Source: Tausonia pullulans (taxonomy: Eukaryota > Basidiomycota > Tremellomycetes > Cystofilobasidiales > Mrakiaceae). From it: DNA of 64,000 nucleotides. The position numbers and the translations under genes were made by a program. Below, one piece after another: positions 1-13,250 of the stretch; position 1 is the stretch's first letter, and each line of letters begins with the position of its first letter. Location: positions 1,116,001 through 1,180,000 of the forward strand of contig OX637625.1 of NCBI GenBank assembly GCA_951802195.1, written 5' to 3'. Below the pieces are notes generated by a model. The model was not told where the DNA came from, ran no database searches, and saw only the letters and a list, made by a program, of their open reading frames with translations.

Positions 1-3000
1 CGTCATTGGCTCTATCAAGCATCATCTCGCCGACAAAGAGGAGCGCCAGTTGGCCTGTCGAGAGCGAACCCGACTTGGCGCCAGGAGGGAAGACGGTGTC
101 GAGATCTGGGAGTATGTAAAGGGCGTCGACGGCGCTTGCTCGACGATCATCCTCGACCTCAGGGCTTTGGACCATGGCGCCGGGCTCGATGAAGCCGCAG
201 AGATCGTCAAAAATCGTCAACCCGACGGACGACTCGGCGAGTGAGGCGAGGACCTGCTTCGCGTGCGTGACGAACTCGGCGCTACTTCGCCGACTCGATT
301 GCTGAATGAGGAACTTGACGAGCGCGTTGCAGTTCTGAGGAAACGGTCCGCAGGCAAGACTGTTCCAGATTGCCTGCATGGCCGAGAAGTGGCCCTCGCC
401 GAAGCGGACGGCAATGAAAAGAAGATTGGAAAGTATGAGATGAGAAGGAATCACCGAGGCGTCGCCGGCCGCGGAGCCAGGGCGAGTGAGGTCGATCCGT
501 GTCAGGAAGGCCGGACAAATGGAAAGGATGACGGGCCTCCGGGCGGCCTCGACCTGTGTAATCCGGAGGGTACACTCGAGAAGGGCGGACCCGGCTTCGC
601 TCGCATGCTCGGCCGCCCAGATCTCGGCTAGCTTCCTCTGGGCCTCGAGATAGACGTTGGGCGCGGAGCTGCCCACCGCCGGTTGGAGCCGAGCCAGCTG
701 GCCCGACGTGTCGCGCTGGAGGAACTCGAAGAGGTTGAAGGCGTGTCGCCGAATGGCGATGTCTGGATGGCCAAGTTTGATAAGCGCGAGACACGCCTTC
801 TGACTCTCAGAGAGCGCTGGGGGTTTGGGGCCGACGATAGCGTCGGCCACGTAGGCGAAGAAACAGCGGCGGAGGCCAAACTGATCGCCCTCGGCGCACG
901 CTTGGTGAATGACCTCGTCAAGCAACGGAGCCCACTCCGAGTTGAATGTGAGGAGTGACGAGAGAGCTTTCCTGTGAGTCATAAGGGTCAGTTGGTCCCG
1001 CAATGGCAGGGGCTGGGAAGCCAGCGCACCTTCCAATCTCATGAGAGAAGGCGACACTCGACGAAAAGAGCGTCCGAATCCACTGAAGGACTGCAGATAA
1101 ATCGACACCGCGGTGGATGAGGCTGATGTTGCTCTCCCCGATCGACCGAGTGTTGAGAGCGCCGGCCGTCGAGTCCCTGCTCTGGAACTCGCTGAAAAAG
1201 ACGGTCCCTTGCTGTTCGAAGGTGAAGAACGCAAGTAAAGGTCAGTGATAGAGTAAGACCAGCAAGTATCGAGCGGTACCCACGCAAAGGGCGGCCATCG
1301 CGCTAGCCGCGTTTGAGGATAGCATCCTGAGTTCCGTCGCTACCGCGCTGAGCATTGCACCCCGATCACGCGAGTCCCGGTACGACTCGTTCGCAGCCAA
1401 GAGCGTCCTCGACTCCCGGGCCTGAGCAATGTCCGATCTTCGGCCGAGGCTGCACCAGTCGTCGCAACTTCGAAAGATGGCGCACCGGAGCTCGGACGAG
1501 AAAAACCGGTCCGGCCGTTCGACCGTTGCGAGACCGTCGGCGATATTTTGGACGATGACGCAAAAGTAGCGGCGGAGGCGATGGAGTTCAAAGTTATCCT
1601 TGACTTCTGGGCCGAGGAGGAAGTGATGCGTTTCGCGGACGAAGCGGAGCATAAGTTGGACAGTCTCGACGTCGTTGAGCGATCGTGGGTCTCGGATGAG
1701 CGGCGAAATCCGACTGTAGACGTGGGCGACGGCGATGAAGAGCCGGGTCTGAGGTGTCGTTTGGGCAATCGGCTTACTCCGAGCGAAGTCGTTCTGCAGG
1801 TGGCCCAGGATACCTGAGAGAGTCTTGAGTAGGCCTGGTAGGATCGGCTGCGTGATGTAGCCGAGACCCATAACGACTGCTTCTCGGAAGCGGACGTTCT
1901 CCGAACTAAGCAGGGGGATGAGATGTGGAAGGAGCACGGACGACATCGCGAGACGTTCGGCTTCCGGGTCCCGATTGGCAGAGGCACTGCTCCCCACCGG
2001 GGATGCGGACGACGAATCCGACTCGCCCTCAAGTGATGTTGTAGCGCAGAGGATGGCGACGTAGATCTTCCACTGATCCGCAAGGTTCGCATAGTCGGAT
2101 GACGGCCGAGGCGTCGACGTCGTCCGCGGTCGGCTCATGGTCGGCGTCGACGGCGTGGTGGCGCGGGCGCGGCTGTTGATGCTACTGATTACGGCCCGCC
2201 AGTCGAGGAACGTCCGGCCAATGAGTGTCCGGAAGAGGAACATGGTCCTCGGCGTTTTCTCCTGCATTCGGCCGATGAGCGTCGGGAGGTAAAGCCACCA
2301 GAGGGTGGTGTCGGTCGCGTTGTCGCTCTTAGCCCAGCTCATGAGAAAATCGCCTGGAGTTGGGTCCATGAATGTCTCGAGCCGAAGGCGGTCCGTCGTC
2401 GAGGTGGCGGACTCGGGGATGACGGCGAAGACGTTGGGTCGCAGACCCTCCGTCTGAAGGAGATGGAACGCCCGCTCCGTCGGAGGGTTTGTGGAGACAT
2501 CCGAGAGTTGCTGAAGATTCGCAATCGCCTCGAGCGCGACGAGGGAGAGGGTCCGGATCGGCCGAGCAGTCGAGGAGAGGAGAAAGAGCGCGGTAGCCTC
2601 CAGCTCGACGAGAACCTCATTCTCGACGGGGGGCCGCAAATCGCCCCCAGCAGCGGCAGCGGCAGCAGGGGCTTCCCGGAACTCGCTGACCCACGAGGAG
2701 AGAAGATCTATCCAGAGCCGAACAATCCGCTCCGCCTGCTGCTCGTAAGCCTTGAGACCGACCTGGCCCTCGCGAAAGATCTTCTCGGGACCACAGAGGA
2801 ATCGAGAGAAGGCAACGGCGACGGCCTCGGCCCGGCCCCCACTCTCCGCGATACGCTTGAGAGCGAGCGTGGCGGCATCGGCGACGTCCGGGTCGACGTG
2901 CGCGGTGGCACGACTGACAATCTGCAGCATCTGGCCGTTGTCGACGGATGAATGGAGAAGGCGGGGCCACGAATCAAGAACCGCGCGGTAGAGCTCAAAG

Positions 3001-6000
3001 TAAGGTTTCTGCGAGCGGGGATAGGACAGCGAGAGTAGGCCGTGGCGGACGTAGAGGAGTCCCTCGGTGAGATCTGTGGAACGACCAGACTCCGACAGGT
3101 GGCGAGCATGGGAGCGTCCCGTGAAGAAGCGGTCCTCAAAGACGGACATGCCCCCGACCTGAGCGTCGGCATGGAGGGCGACGGTGCCGAGGAGAGGGCC
3201 GAGACGGTCGAGGAACTCTTGCATACCAGGTTTGGAGGCAAACGAGTCGGGAAGTGTCGCGCCAGAAGATTCGTAATCGGTCGCGTAGTCGAACGAATTG
3301 AAGTCCGGGTTAGATGGGAAACTTGGAATTCGGACGTCCTTCTCCATTGACCGCAGCGTGAGTAGGATTGCTCGGACGGCGACGGCCATCCTTTCTGGCG
3401 TGACGAGAGCATCGCTGGAGACCGACGACCCGACGACGGGACCTCCGCCACCACCGAGCCGGTTCTCTGCGAGGAGCTGAAGCACAAAATCACGGCCGTA
3501 GTCGAACTGGCGAACGAGGAGATAGTGAATAAAGTTGACGAAAGGGTCAAGCGGGAGCTCGGTAGGAACGATGAGCCGCTGGCGGAGAGGGAAGCATGTC
3601 CGAAGCACCGAGTCGAGCGTCTTGGTGAGCGTCGCGTTGCTCTCGCCTGTGCATCGATTGAGATAGACCCAGAGAAGCCGCATAATACTGTTGGCGATGA
3701 TGGGTCGCGCCGAACGCTCCTTGACTTTGAGGACGGCCGAGTGCAGGACCGTCTGCCACTGATCCATGAAAAGCTCCCGCGGGGAGACGCAGAGTGCCGA
3801 AACGACAAGCGGGAAGCTGACGCCCCAGTACTTGTCCTTGGTCGCGAGCTTGGTCGCCTGGGCGAGAATAATTGACACAGCTTTTGCCCAATGCGGGTGA
3901 TTGACTTCTGCGGTTGCCGTCTGCAGAGGTTGATCTCAGCAAGAGCTCATAGGAAGGACTGCGCAAAAAGACAGGCCACTCACATTGGCAATCGGGTGGA
4001 TGATGTATCGCAAGATCTCAGCGTACGCTACCTTGAGGATGGTGCCGTGAGTCTGAGAGAAATCTGTCGCAAGCTCGACAAGGAATTCGGCGCCCATGTC
4101 AAAGTCCTCCGGCGGATAGACCTTGGGAAGGAGGCAGATTCGTCAGTATGCACTCATAGACAGAGAAATATGAAGACTCTCACTTTGAGCTTGAACCCCC
4201 CCATCGCACGGATGATCATCTCAAGACGACATTCTGCCTCGCGCTCCGACTTAGCGCTCGCACCCGTGCCTGTTCCAACCCCGGCATCGATGCCCGCCCG
4301 CAGCTCACGGAGAAACCGGTCCGAGAATGTGAGGAACCGTAGGTTGACGAGACTGCCGACAAGCTCGACAAGCAGGTTTCGGTTCGCCAGTCGGCTCGGT
4401 GATCGAGCCAGAGCGTCGCTGAAGAGGGCAGGCGAAAGGAAGTGAGTCAGCCAGAGAAGCGGCGATAAATTCGATCGCGAACTCACAGGTCCCGCTCCTT
4501 GATAACCCATCGCCAGCAAAGATCCTCGATTTTAATTCCGAGCGCGTCCCCGAGGACCTCTTTGCTCGGCATTTGACGTACGATCGAAAGGATGGCTCGC
4601 AGAAGAATGTACGTCGCAGCGTGCTGGAGAAACGATCGGTCAGCGCTCCAAAGCCTCGACTCTCGCTTGCCGATAAAGAGAGCGAGGTTCACCTGGATCC
4701 GCTCGTTCAGCGCAGCAGCTGCCTCCGAGACGCTCGTGATAGATGACGCAGCCCTAAGAAGGAAACGCATCAGAAACACAAGATAGTTTCAAGGACTGGC
4801 AATTGCCCGGCTCCTCACATGTGACTCCGGACATCGCCCCGACCAAGCTCGTCGGCTATTGTCGAGTTCCGCCAGCTGATCAGACTATCAAGGACAGCCT
4901 TGGCCTCCGCCGGCTCCTTGCCTCCCGACGCCGACTTGCCGCCTCCAGACGTAGCGACGAGGCCCAAGCTATCGAGCACGCCATCAAGCTTGGGGTCCGC
5001 CCCTGGGCCGAGAAGTGAAGGCAAGGGCGGCACGGGCGCCGAGAGGGGGAAGACGTTCGCGGAGACGAGAGTCTTGAGGTGCTGGGTCGTTATCTCGTTG
5101 AAGAGCCTCAGGAGGATATTGAGCGCGAACTGGGGTGGAGTCGTCGGCGCTGGCAGGATGAGTGCCGAGCCGGCCTGGTTGAAGTCGGCGAGCGAAGAGA
5201 AGGACGACTGAGGTGGGCGACCCCCTCCAGCGCCTCCGACGCGACGCGTCGTCGAGGGTAATGGTGGCGGCGAGGTCGTCGTTGACCGAGCCCAGCCTCC
5301 AACCACAGAGGTCGCGTGCGAGAACTGGGAGGGGCGAGAGTAGTGTCCCGGTTGGGAGATCGAGTGGCTAGCCGACCAGAGCGCACTTGTAGTTCCTCCT
5401 CCGCCAGATGAGGCCGTCGAAGGTCGCCCACCCTTTTTGCGCAATCCACCAGCGCCGCCCGTGCTCGTGAACGACGGCGGCAAATTATGGCTGTTGAGCG
5501 TGTGAGACGACGACCCGTTCCGGGAGAACGGATTCCGGAGCGCAGGGTAGTTGTGCGAGTCCGGCAAGGGTGGGACCGCCGACGCAGAGACCGTGCGGTC
5601 GAGGGCGTGCGTAGCGCTGGCAGCGCTCTTAGAGAAGGCCGACTTGAGGCTCACGAAGCTACTCTTCTTGCTGACCTCTTTGAGGGTAGGAGGAGGAGCG
5701 AAACCGCCTCCGCCGCTCGTGGATCCGCCAGTTACACGCGAGGAAGAATGGCCGCCGGCTATCGACGACGACGAGCCTACGCCGCCGGAAGTACTCCGCT
5801 GGGTCGAGAAGCCACCGCCGGCGCCTGCGCCGACAGACGACGTGCTCCTCGACTGAGGGAATGAGAAACTACTATCCCCAGCACTGCCGTTGGACGTTGC
5901 GATCGAGTCCTTGCGATGAGGCTGATTGTGGTGGGAGTTGCTACTTGTCACGCCTCCCCCGCCTCCGGGGCCGTACGCGTCCGAGGACGCCATGGAGGAA

Positions 6001-6155
6001 TCCCTGGCGTGGGGCTTGTACGGATTGTCCCACTGGCCTGAGCCGGTGCTGACGCTCGGGTGGCCGAACCGTGGGGTCGGGTACGAAAAGAGCTCCTCCT
6101 GGTCGTCGTCATCGAGCGAAGGGAGCGCGATCTGAAAGGTCGACTCGGACGCCAT
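1..6155 (-). CDS. TAO3: Tao3/Mor2/Furry-family cell morphogenesis protein (3' end outside window)
   Basis: Very large HEAT-like scaffold of the Furry/Tao3/Mor2/PAG1 family, known to act with NDR/LATS kinases (the RAM or MOR pathway) in polarity and cell separation. Hand-built exons, all phase-consistent: 6155-4819, 4753-4487, 4418-4184, 4121-3984, 3920-1284, 1211-1030 and 971-1 (open at the edge). The first ~330 residues are Ser/Gly/Pro-rich and low complexity. Then comes the conserved start of the family (ALNILLRLFNEI, later LNERIQVNLALFIGKRES), followed by VYPPEDFDMGAEFLVELATD and HPHWAKAVSIILAQATKLA, typical of the N-terminal Mor2/PAG1 domain. The remaining ~1,200 visible residues are helical repeats. 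About 1,960 residues are visible; family members run to roughly 2,200-2,400, so the C-terminus is missing. The start ATG at 6155 opens the first conserved exon. The neighbour at 7029 is divergent. Family assignment is strong; the symbol is by homology. Confidence 0.88.
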
Positions 6156-7028
6156 CCAGGCGAGGGCGGCGGTGGTGATGAGAAGGACGGGATGAGGAAC
6201 AGGAACAGTGTATGAGGGGGAGGGGAAAAGGCGAGAGTAAGAGGTTTGTGAACGTGAAGGAGGGCTGAAGGGGGGCGCTGGTGGTTGAGGTCGAGAGGAA
6301 TGTGCGGACGGACATGCGCGTCGAGGAAGCGGCCATCGAGGAAGCCGCCAGGATACAGGCCAGGCCGGCCAGGCGCGTCGGTCGCGCGCGCAGCGAAAGA
6401 AACTAGACGCGTTGCGAGAGCGTTGCCACCCCGTCGTCTCTCAAACGCATGTTCTCACTTTGCGGCAGTCGGAAAGGAGGAGAATGATCTCCGAAAAGGA
6501 CTCTGAGTGGCTGCTCAGCGCTCAAGCGCGCTCCTCTGGGTGGCGGTGCGCACCACTTGGACCTTGAAACCTTGGATTTCTGGAAAATATTGGACTCACT
6601 CAAGGCATGGGACTAAGATCAAGGGATGTTGGTAGATTGGGCGGATGTACCAATGGTGGAAGCAGCAACGTAAGCGGTGCCGATCTCTCGAAACAGGGGA
6701 GATATGATGACATCAGTACCTTCAGCGTTTGTTGCGACGACCGTCGTCGACGGCATGGCACAAGAGGGGGTAGCATGGAGTCTGGCAAGTATATTTCAAG
6801 AGCTCTGGCTTTATTCGCGTGGGACCAGGACGACAGGGGGACGACCAGCCAACGTGACGACGATGGCAGAAAGTGGCTCGAGGTCGAGTTGAGAACTGGA
6901 CGAACGCGCGTGCTGGCGGCTGCCCTCCTGGCCGACCAACCAACCATCCAACCACCACCACCAGCCCCACACGACCACGATCGACCTCACCTCGCCCAGC
7001 TCACCCGCCAGTTCAGTAGTTCACAGGG
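6156..7028. other. Divergent intergenic region
   Basis: 873 nt between the start codons of the Tao3-like gene (-) and the START-domain gene (+). It must hold both promoters and 5' UTRs. I see pyrimidine-rich stretches close to both starts but no convincing coding frame, RNA gene or repeat. Confidence 0.6.
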
Positions 7029-10000
7029 ATGAGCTCCGGGCCCTCGGATGGTCAGAGGTTTGTTCGCTGCTCGTTGAGATCCCTCCTTTCCCCTCCTCTC
7101 CTCACTTCGCTGACGGCCGGACCCTCGGACTTCTCGTCCCGTTTCTTCCATCTCGCTTCATCCTCCCTAGGCTCGCAGAATCGTACTCTGCGACGCTCTC
7201 GACCTCGACGGCCTACTTCCGTGCCCTCCTCGCCTCGGCCAATTCCAAGGCGTGGAAGGTTCTCCCCCTCCCACCTCCACCGACGTCGCCCAAGGGCAAG
7301 GAGTCAACGACTGCTAGCCCGAGCATCGTCGTCCACCGACGGAACGCGACCGCCGGCGAGGTCTTCCGGGGGACCGTCGAGATGCCCCTCGCCGAGGGTG
7401 TCACTGTCGAGGGCTTCCGGAGCCTGCTTGGAACACCAGAGTGTCGCGTTCTTTGGGACAGCATGGTCGAGAGCGCCAGCACCGTCGAGCAGGTCGATGA
7501 GGAAACGCGCATTGTCAGGACGTCCTACCGGCTTGGGTGGCCCTCCAGGTGAGCAAGAAAGTGTCACAAAGCCATGATAGGAGGTAGTATGCTGAGGGTG
7601 CTTGTCCGACCTGCTTCATTGTTCTCTCCATCCCTGTCTCGTCTCACCCTCTTCTCCAAACAGTCCTCGCGACACCGTGACGATCTCCAAAACGTTTAAC
7701 GACGCCGATACGATCATCAACATCTCGACATCGCTCCCCAGGTCGCCCGACGAGCCTGCATACCTTCGTCCAGCGCCGCCCTATGTCCGGGCCCACGTCT
7801 CGCTTCTCGCGTACTGCATACAGCTCCCACCATCGGCCGGCCCCGTCGTGGCCGGTCCGCCCCCACCATCCCCCATGTCGCCCTCGGGGCCCTCGACGCG
7901 CTTCGCGAGCTCGCCGTTGCCGAACCGGGTCCGCCTGACGTGCTTCTGGCAATGGGATCCCAAGGGTTCCTGGGCAGTTGGCTCGAGTATCGGCCAGCAT
8001 CTCCCCGCACTCCTGACAGGCCTCGCCGACCACGCAAAGGACCACGGCGAGCGCATCCCTCTGCTCACCGCGTTTGGAAAGGGCGTCATCATCAGCGGGA
8101 CGAGCTTTGATACATCCCGCGATACGCTCAACCTCGACTACTCGATCGTTGAAGAGGACACCGAGGAACAGCCTGACAGCACGGCCGCGGCGCCTGTCGA
8201 TCCAACAGACCTCAACTCTGTGATCAACCGTGAGAAGGAGGACCGACGGCGCAAGGTAGCTGCTGGCTCTCGGCTAGCGAGGACCCTCGACTTCGCCATC
8301 CCTGCATCACACGGCTGGCGCATCCAAGTGACCGTAAAGTCAATCGTAGCCGCGCCCGAGGACGATTCCGCCTCACCTCCTCCGTGGCAGGCCCAGATCG
8401 GTCGTGTCAAAGGCCAATCGGCATCTAGAGGCTCCTCGTCGTCATCCCCAGACCGTCTGCTCCTCCGTATTTCTCAGCCGCGTCTCCCTACCTCCACCAG
8501 CCTCCTCCGAATCCATGTCGCCATCGCCCGCGACTCATCGAGCCGAAGTGTTCGCATCAATGGTGTCCCTCAGGCGCTCATCGACTTTGAGCCCTCCGGG
8601 AAGGCCGCCGCTGGGGCCGTCCGAGGACTGAGCGCCCGCTTCGGCGACGTCGACTCGGCCAGCATGAGCGGGATCAGTCTCCGGACCGTCGACAGCGTCA
8701 GCAGTGGCGTTGAGGGCTGGAATACCGGTGGTGGTAGCGTCAGCAATGGAGGCACTGCCATATTTAAGCCTAAGGGAGATCGTTCAGACAAGGCGGAGCG
8801 AGCGGTGCTGAGCCTCGTCCGGCGCAACTACATCTGTACGTATCGCCGTAAGCGATAGTGCGAAGACTTTTTAGCTGAACCCCCATACGCAGACTTCACG
8901 TCTCTTCTGCAAGAGCCCGAAGCCAAATGGCGGCCCGTCCTTGAGGCCAGCAAGGGCGTCTCAGTCCACCAACTCGATTCGATCGACCGCACGCTTGTCG
9001 TCTACCGCGCTGAGGCCGTCTTTGTCGGCGTTGGCATCTGGGACCTCCTCGCGGTCATCAATAGTCCCGGCGCGAGGGCATCGTGGGACAAGACGTACGA
9101 GGATGCCGTCTTGCTTGAGGACGTGAACGAGCTGAGCGAGGTCATGTGGTGGAAGTCGAAGGCGGCTTGGCCTGTCGCGTGAGTTGTGTCGCCGTTGTCT
9201 TCCTGCCTGCAGCTTACGACTGACCCTCGATTTGTCCTGCGCATCGCTGCTGCAGTGCGCGAGATAGTGTCCTCCTCAAGACAACCTACAAGTCGCCGAC
9301 TTCCGTCCACGTGTTTGCCTTCTCAACGGACGACCACGCCCTTTTTCCGTCGATCCCTCCCGTCGACTCGACGATCATCCGGACTCAGGTCGACCTCCAG
9401 GGCTGGTCGATCGAGGCTCTCTCGCCCAATACAACGCAGGTCACACTCCTTGAGCAATCGGATCCCAAGGGCTGGTCCAATAAGAGCTCAATTCCGCAGA
9501 TCATGGCCATGTGTGAGTCTATCAGTGGTACTACGCAGAAAGACCTGTTTGACACCTTATTACCCGCTAAGCCCTCGCTGGTATTGGCGAGTTCGCTATC
9601 CGGTCTGGAGGACCCCCACTCTTGACAAGGCTTGCCCACGCCAAGGTCGTCAGCTCGCGCTACGACCTCGAGAAGGGCGCCTTCCGGCTCGAATACCAGC
9701 CTGCCGAGTGGCGTAGGGCAGCTCTCGCGGCCGCGCCCTTCCCTCCCTTCACACCCAATGCCTCGACGGCAACCACGATGGGGGTTGCGCCTGCCTCGAT
9801 CGACGAGCCTTTTCTCCCGGCCAAGGACCGGACCACTCACACGGACGACGGGCCAATCCCAAATGTCGAGTGCGAGCTTCGCTGCGATACAGACATGTGG
9901 GCGACTTCGCTCGACATCGTCATTGACCCCCCACCGCAGACGGTCTCGTGTCTCCGCCGGCATCGGCTCTCCGCAGGTGGCGGAGGAGCGTGGATCACCA

Positions 10001-13000
10001 TCGAGCACGACGCCGTCCTCCTCGGTGAGGACGCTGTCCTAGTGGTCGTCCGCAAGGGTACGCAGACATCGGCTAAAGATAAGAACGTCGTCATCGTCAA
10101 CGGGAGCAAGATCAAAGTCGACGTTCAGGAGCTGCCGGAGGCGGAGGTAAAGAACCTGTCGAAGCAGAAACGGACAAAGCCCAGTCGAATCCCTCTCGAC
10201 CAGCCCCCGGTTCTCGGCGCCATTCGTCGGCGGCATCCACCAGCAGACGACGAGACGACGCCGTCGACCCCATCGACGGACACGTCGAGCGTCTCCTTGA
10301 TGGCTGATCCTCTGCGCAATCTCTACGACGTCACCTCGCGCTTTACGTCTCCTCTTTCGCGGCTGTGGGCGACCGTCCCCGATTCATCATCCTCAACCAT
10401 CGCATCTCCACCGGAGCCTCAGCTCGTCGAGCCTCCCGTGGCACCGACACTTCGGCCGATGCAGCTTGCGCTCAATGCCCTCGATTCGGTCCGACTTCTT
10501 CACAGCCAGGCGCCCGATCCAGGAGCATGGACGCTCGTCGTCGATAAGGAGGGTCTACTCATCGAGAAGCGAACGGTGCCGACCATATCGACGGCGTACC
10601 CTGTCCACCGGGCATCTCGCGTCATCCAGGGCTCTTCCGCCGAGGATGTGATCGGTGTCGTCGCGACTGATGGATGCCGCAAGCTCTGGGACGACAAGCT
10701 CAACACAAGTGTTACGCTTGAGGCATACGGGAATGGCTGCTCGCTCGGCTACTCAACCTCGAAATGCACGTTTCCCTTCCGGGACCGCGGCTTCCTCACG
10801 GCTTCGCTCACCGCGCGCGGTCTCGACTCGGCCCCTTCAACGCCGACAAATGCTACAGCATCGATAGCCTCATCTGTCTTCCACGTCTCGACCTCATGCC
10901 CCAGGGAGGCGGCTGCTGCATTTGACGCGAACAAGCTTAATCCTTACGTCTTGCCTCTCGGCCATCGGGTCATCGAAGGCTGGGTCATGGAGGTACGATG
11001 AACGATCTCTCATCACTATTTTCGATTGAATTGATGCAGAACCTTCCTGCCCCTTTAGACGCTCGATCCCTACGGCAACGAGCAGTACATCATCCCGTCA
11101 ACCCGCTGCACCTACTACTCCGCTTTCGACTACTCGGGCTCTATCCCGATGGTCGTGAACTCCTCCATCAACGCCACCCTGCCGCGGGTCCTTCTCGGTG
11201 TTGAGTCGTACCTCAAGACTCAACGGACTCCGCCTCTTCTCCGGCTGCCTTCGTCCGGCGTTGCGTTCAGCTCACATCGCGACGACCTCACTGGACCGTC
11301 TGCCAACGCAGTCGATCTGAAGGTCTGGGACCTACAGGGAGCCGACTCTCACCGTGTCCTCTTGTCGTCCACCTTCGACCCATCCGAATCAGGTTATAGG
11401 AGCGCTGTTTACGTTCATCCTCAGCCGTGGATCAACGACGTTGATGTGACGCCCTCCGCGAGGAACTCGTCGCTCCCCTTCTCCTCCTCTGGGACGACCA
11501 CTGATAGCAGCAGCGCACAGCTCCCATCGACGGTCACCCGAGATGCTCGCCGAGTGGCCTCCAATGCCTCGCTTCGCACCTCAGACCCTCCTCCAGAGTC
11601 TCACCTCTCAACCTCGGCTCCTAGCGGGCGGGGCATGCGCCATAGCCCAAGTCAAAGCTCTGCGCACTCATCGCTCAGTCGCGCGTCGAGCGCGACGGTA
11701 CTCGACTACGCAAACGAGTTCAGGCGGGCGGAGCGGGGTAAAGACTTTGTCGTGGCCGAGGTTAGTCGGCGGAGGCCTTGAGCGTCACGACTGTCAACTG
11801 ACCCCCTCATCCTACTCTTCAGATCATTGTGGATACAAAGTCCTTCCCTGCAGGCTACAACGTCACCTCGAATGCCACTCTGGCCCACCGACCCGTGGCC
11901 CCTCGCCCGACGCCTGTCCCAGCCGACCCCACGGCCCCTGCTACAGCCTCTCCACCTGTGCGCCCTTGCGCGGACAAACCCCCCTTCTCTCTTCAACCTC
12001 CTACCTCGACCGCCCGCCTCAACCTACCGCTCAAGATCGTTATTTCGCCTCTCCCCATTCCCGTCAGTCATTCGGCCTCGCTCTCGACCTCGCCGCCGCG
12101 GCGGAAACACCTCATCCGCGTGACGCTCCCAACGGCGCAGTTCCAAGCACCCATGCGGGACCCTCTGCATGATGTCCCCGCCAGCACACCAAGCAAGCCT
12201 AGCTGGCTCGAAGCTATCGAGGCTCAGGGCGCGATCGTCAACCTGGCCATTGATGCTCTGGCTGGAGAGCCCTACGAGGACCCCGAGCAGCTGCTCGTGA
12301 CGGTAGAAGGAACCATGGTTGAGGTTGGCCGGAGGGAGAGGACAGGCTCAACGGCCTCGCTTCTGGCCAGTCGGTCGGACTCGCTCGACCTGGCTGGTCA
12401 CGCCTGGCCCCGTCTGCGTCGGTAAGTCATCTTGCGTTCAATTAGTCTCTCTGGACTAGTCGTTGAGCGTGGCAGCTAATGCGGGCGCTCGTCACCCTGC
12501 CGCTTGTTCAGTACACTCCTTCCTCCCGGTGTTCCCGGCATCTCCGCCCCCGAGCCGCCCATATCGCCTCTCCCTGCCTGCCTGTCGGAACCTACCGCGG
12601 TTGCCACTCACCTTCAGCCTGATACCGTACTGTCTGAGAGTGAGGCACCTGCCGAGGCGCTCCCACCGAGCGAGCCGAGCGCCGCACCAACGCTCGAGCT
12701 GAGAGGTACGGCCATCACTCAGCCTCTCTCCGCGCCAGTCGTACGTGCTCCCGCGTCCTCTTCTTCTCTTCCTTCTGATAGCACAGGAAACTCACCATCA
12801 CCTGTTGTTTGTTCTCCCCAGGTTCAGGCTCCAATGCCGCCTCGCAAATTCTCCAATGCGAGCGTGCCCCTCCTCAACTTCTTTCATCTCACCCGCATGA
12901 GCTCGCCTCTCAGCAGTTCCCAGCCCGTCACTCCCGATGGCGTCCTACCGAGCGACGTGTCGTCATCGCTCGATCCCTCGGTGTATGCTTCCACGACAAC

Positions 13001-13250
13001 AGCTACCAAGCTCGCCCTCACTGCTCCAACGTTCTCCCTCACGACCGTCATTCTCGTCGCCGTTCTCTCTTTCCTCATCGGATCCCTTATCCGGTCCCTG
13101 CTCTCCCCAGCAGACTTTGTCGTCTTTGTGAATCGCGACGGCAAGGGCGCCCTCGTCGAGGAGGGCTGGCGCGAGATTCGGAGACTCGTCGAGTGGAAGG
13201 CAGGCTGGAGGGGTGATGACGTCCTGCTCGCCATTGTCAAGCGGACCTGA
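7029..13250 (+). CDS. Large protein with multiple START-like lipid-binding modules and C-terminal membrane anchor
   Basis: Predicted 1,833 residues. Phase-consistent exons: 7029-7057, 7171-7548, 7664-8835, 8893-9178, 9256-9512, 9572-10992, 11059-11760, 11823-12421, 12512-12740, 12822-13250. Three START-like segments are visible: about residues 60-330 (EVFRGTVEMPL, then VRLTCFWQWDPKGSWAVG), 527-745 (WDLLAVINSPGARASWDKTY, later VDLQGWSIEAL and SDPKGWS, the most canonical), and 1000-1235 (VVATDGCRKLWDDKLNTSVT, then STRCTYYSAFDYSGS). Low-complexity Ser/Pro linkers separate them. A single hydrophobic segment at about 1761-1785 (TTVILVAVLSFLIGSLI) precedes a ~50-residue tail, so this is a tail-anchored or single-pass protein. 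START domains bind sterols, phospholipids or ceramide in a cavity; a role in lipid transfer at a membrane contact is inference. The first exon is short (29 nt) with a GTTTGT donor, so the exact N-terminus is the least certain part. Confidence 0.8.

Noticed and set aside
6607-7032. 141-codon ORF ahead of the START-domain gene
   Set aside because: Lies in the shared promoter, no domain, and overlaps the chosen start.
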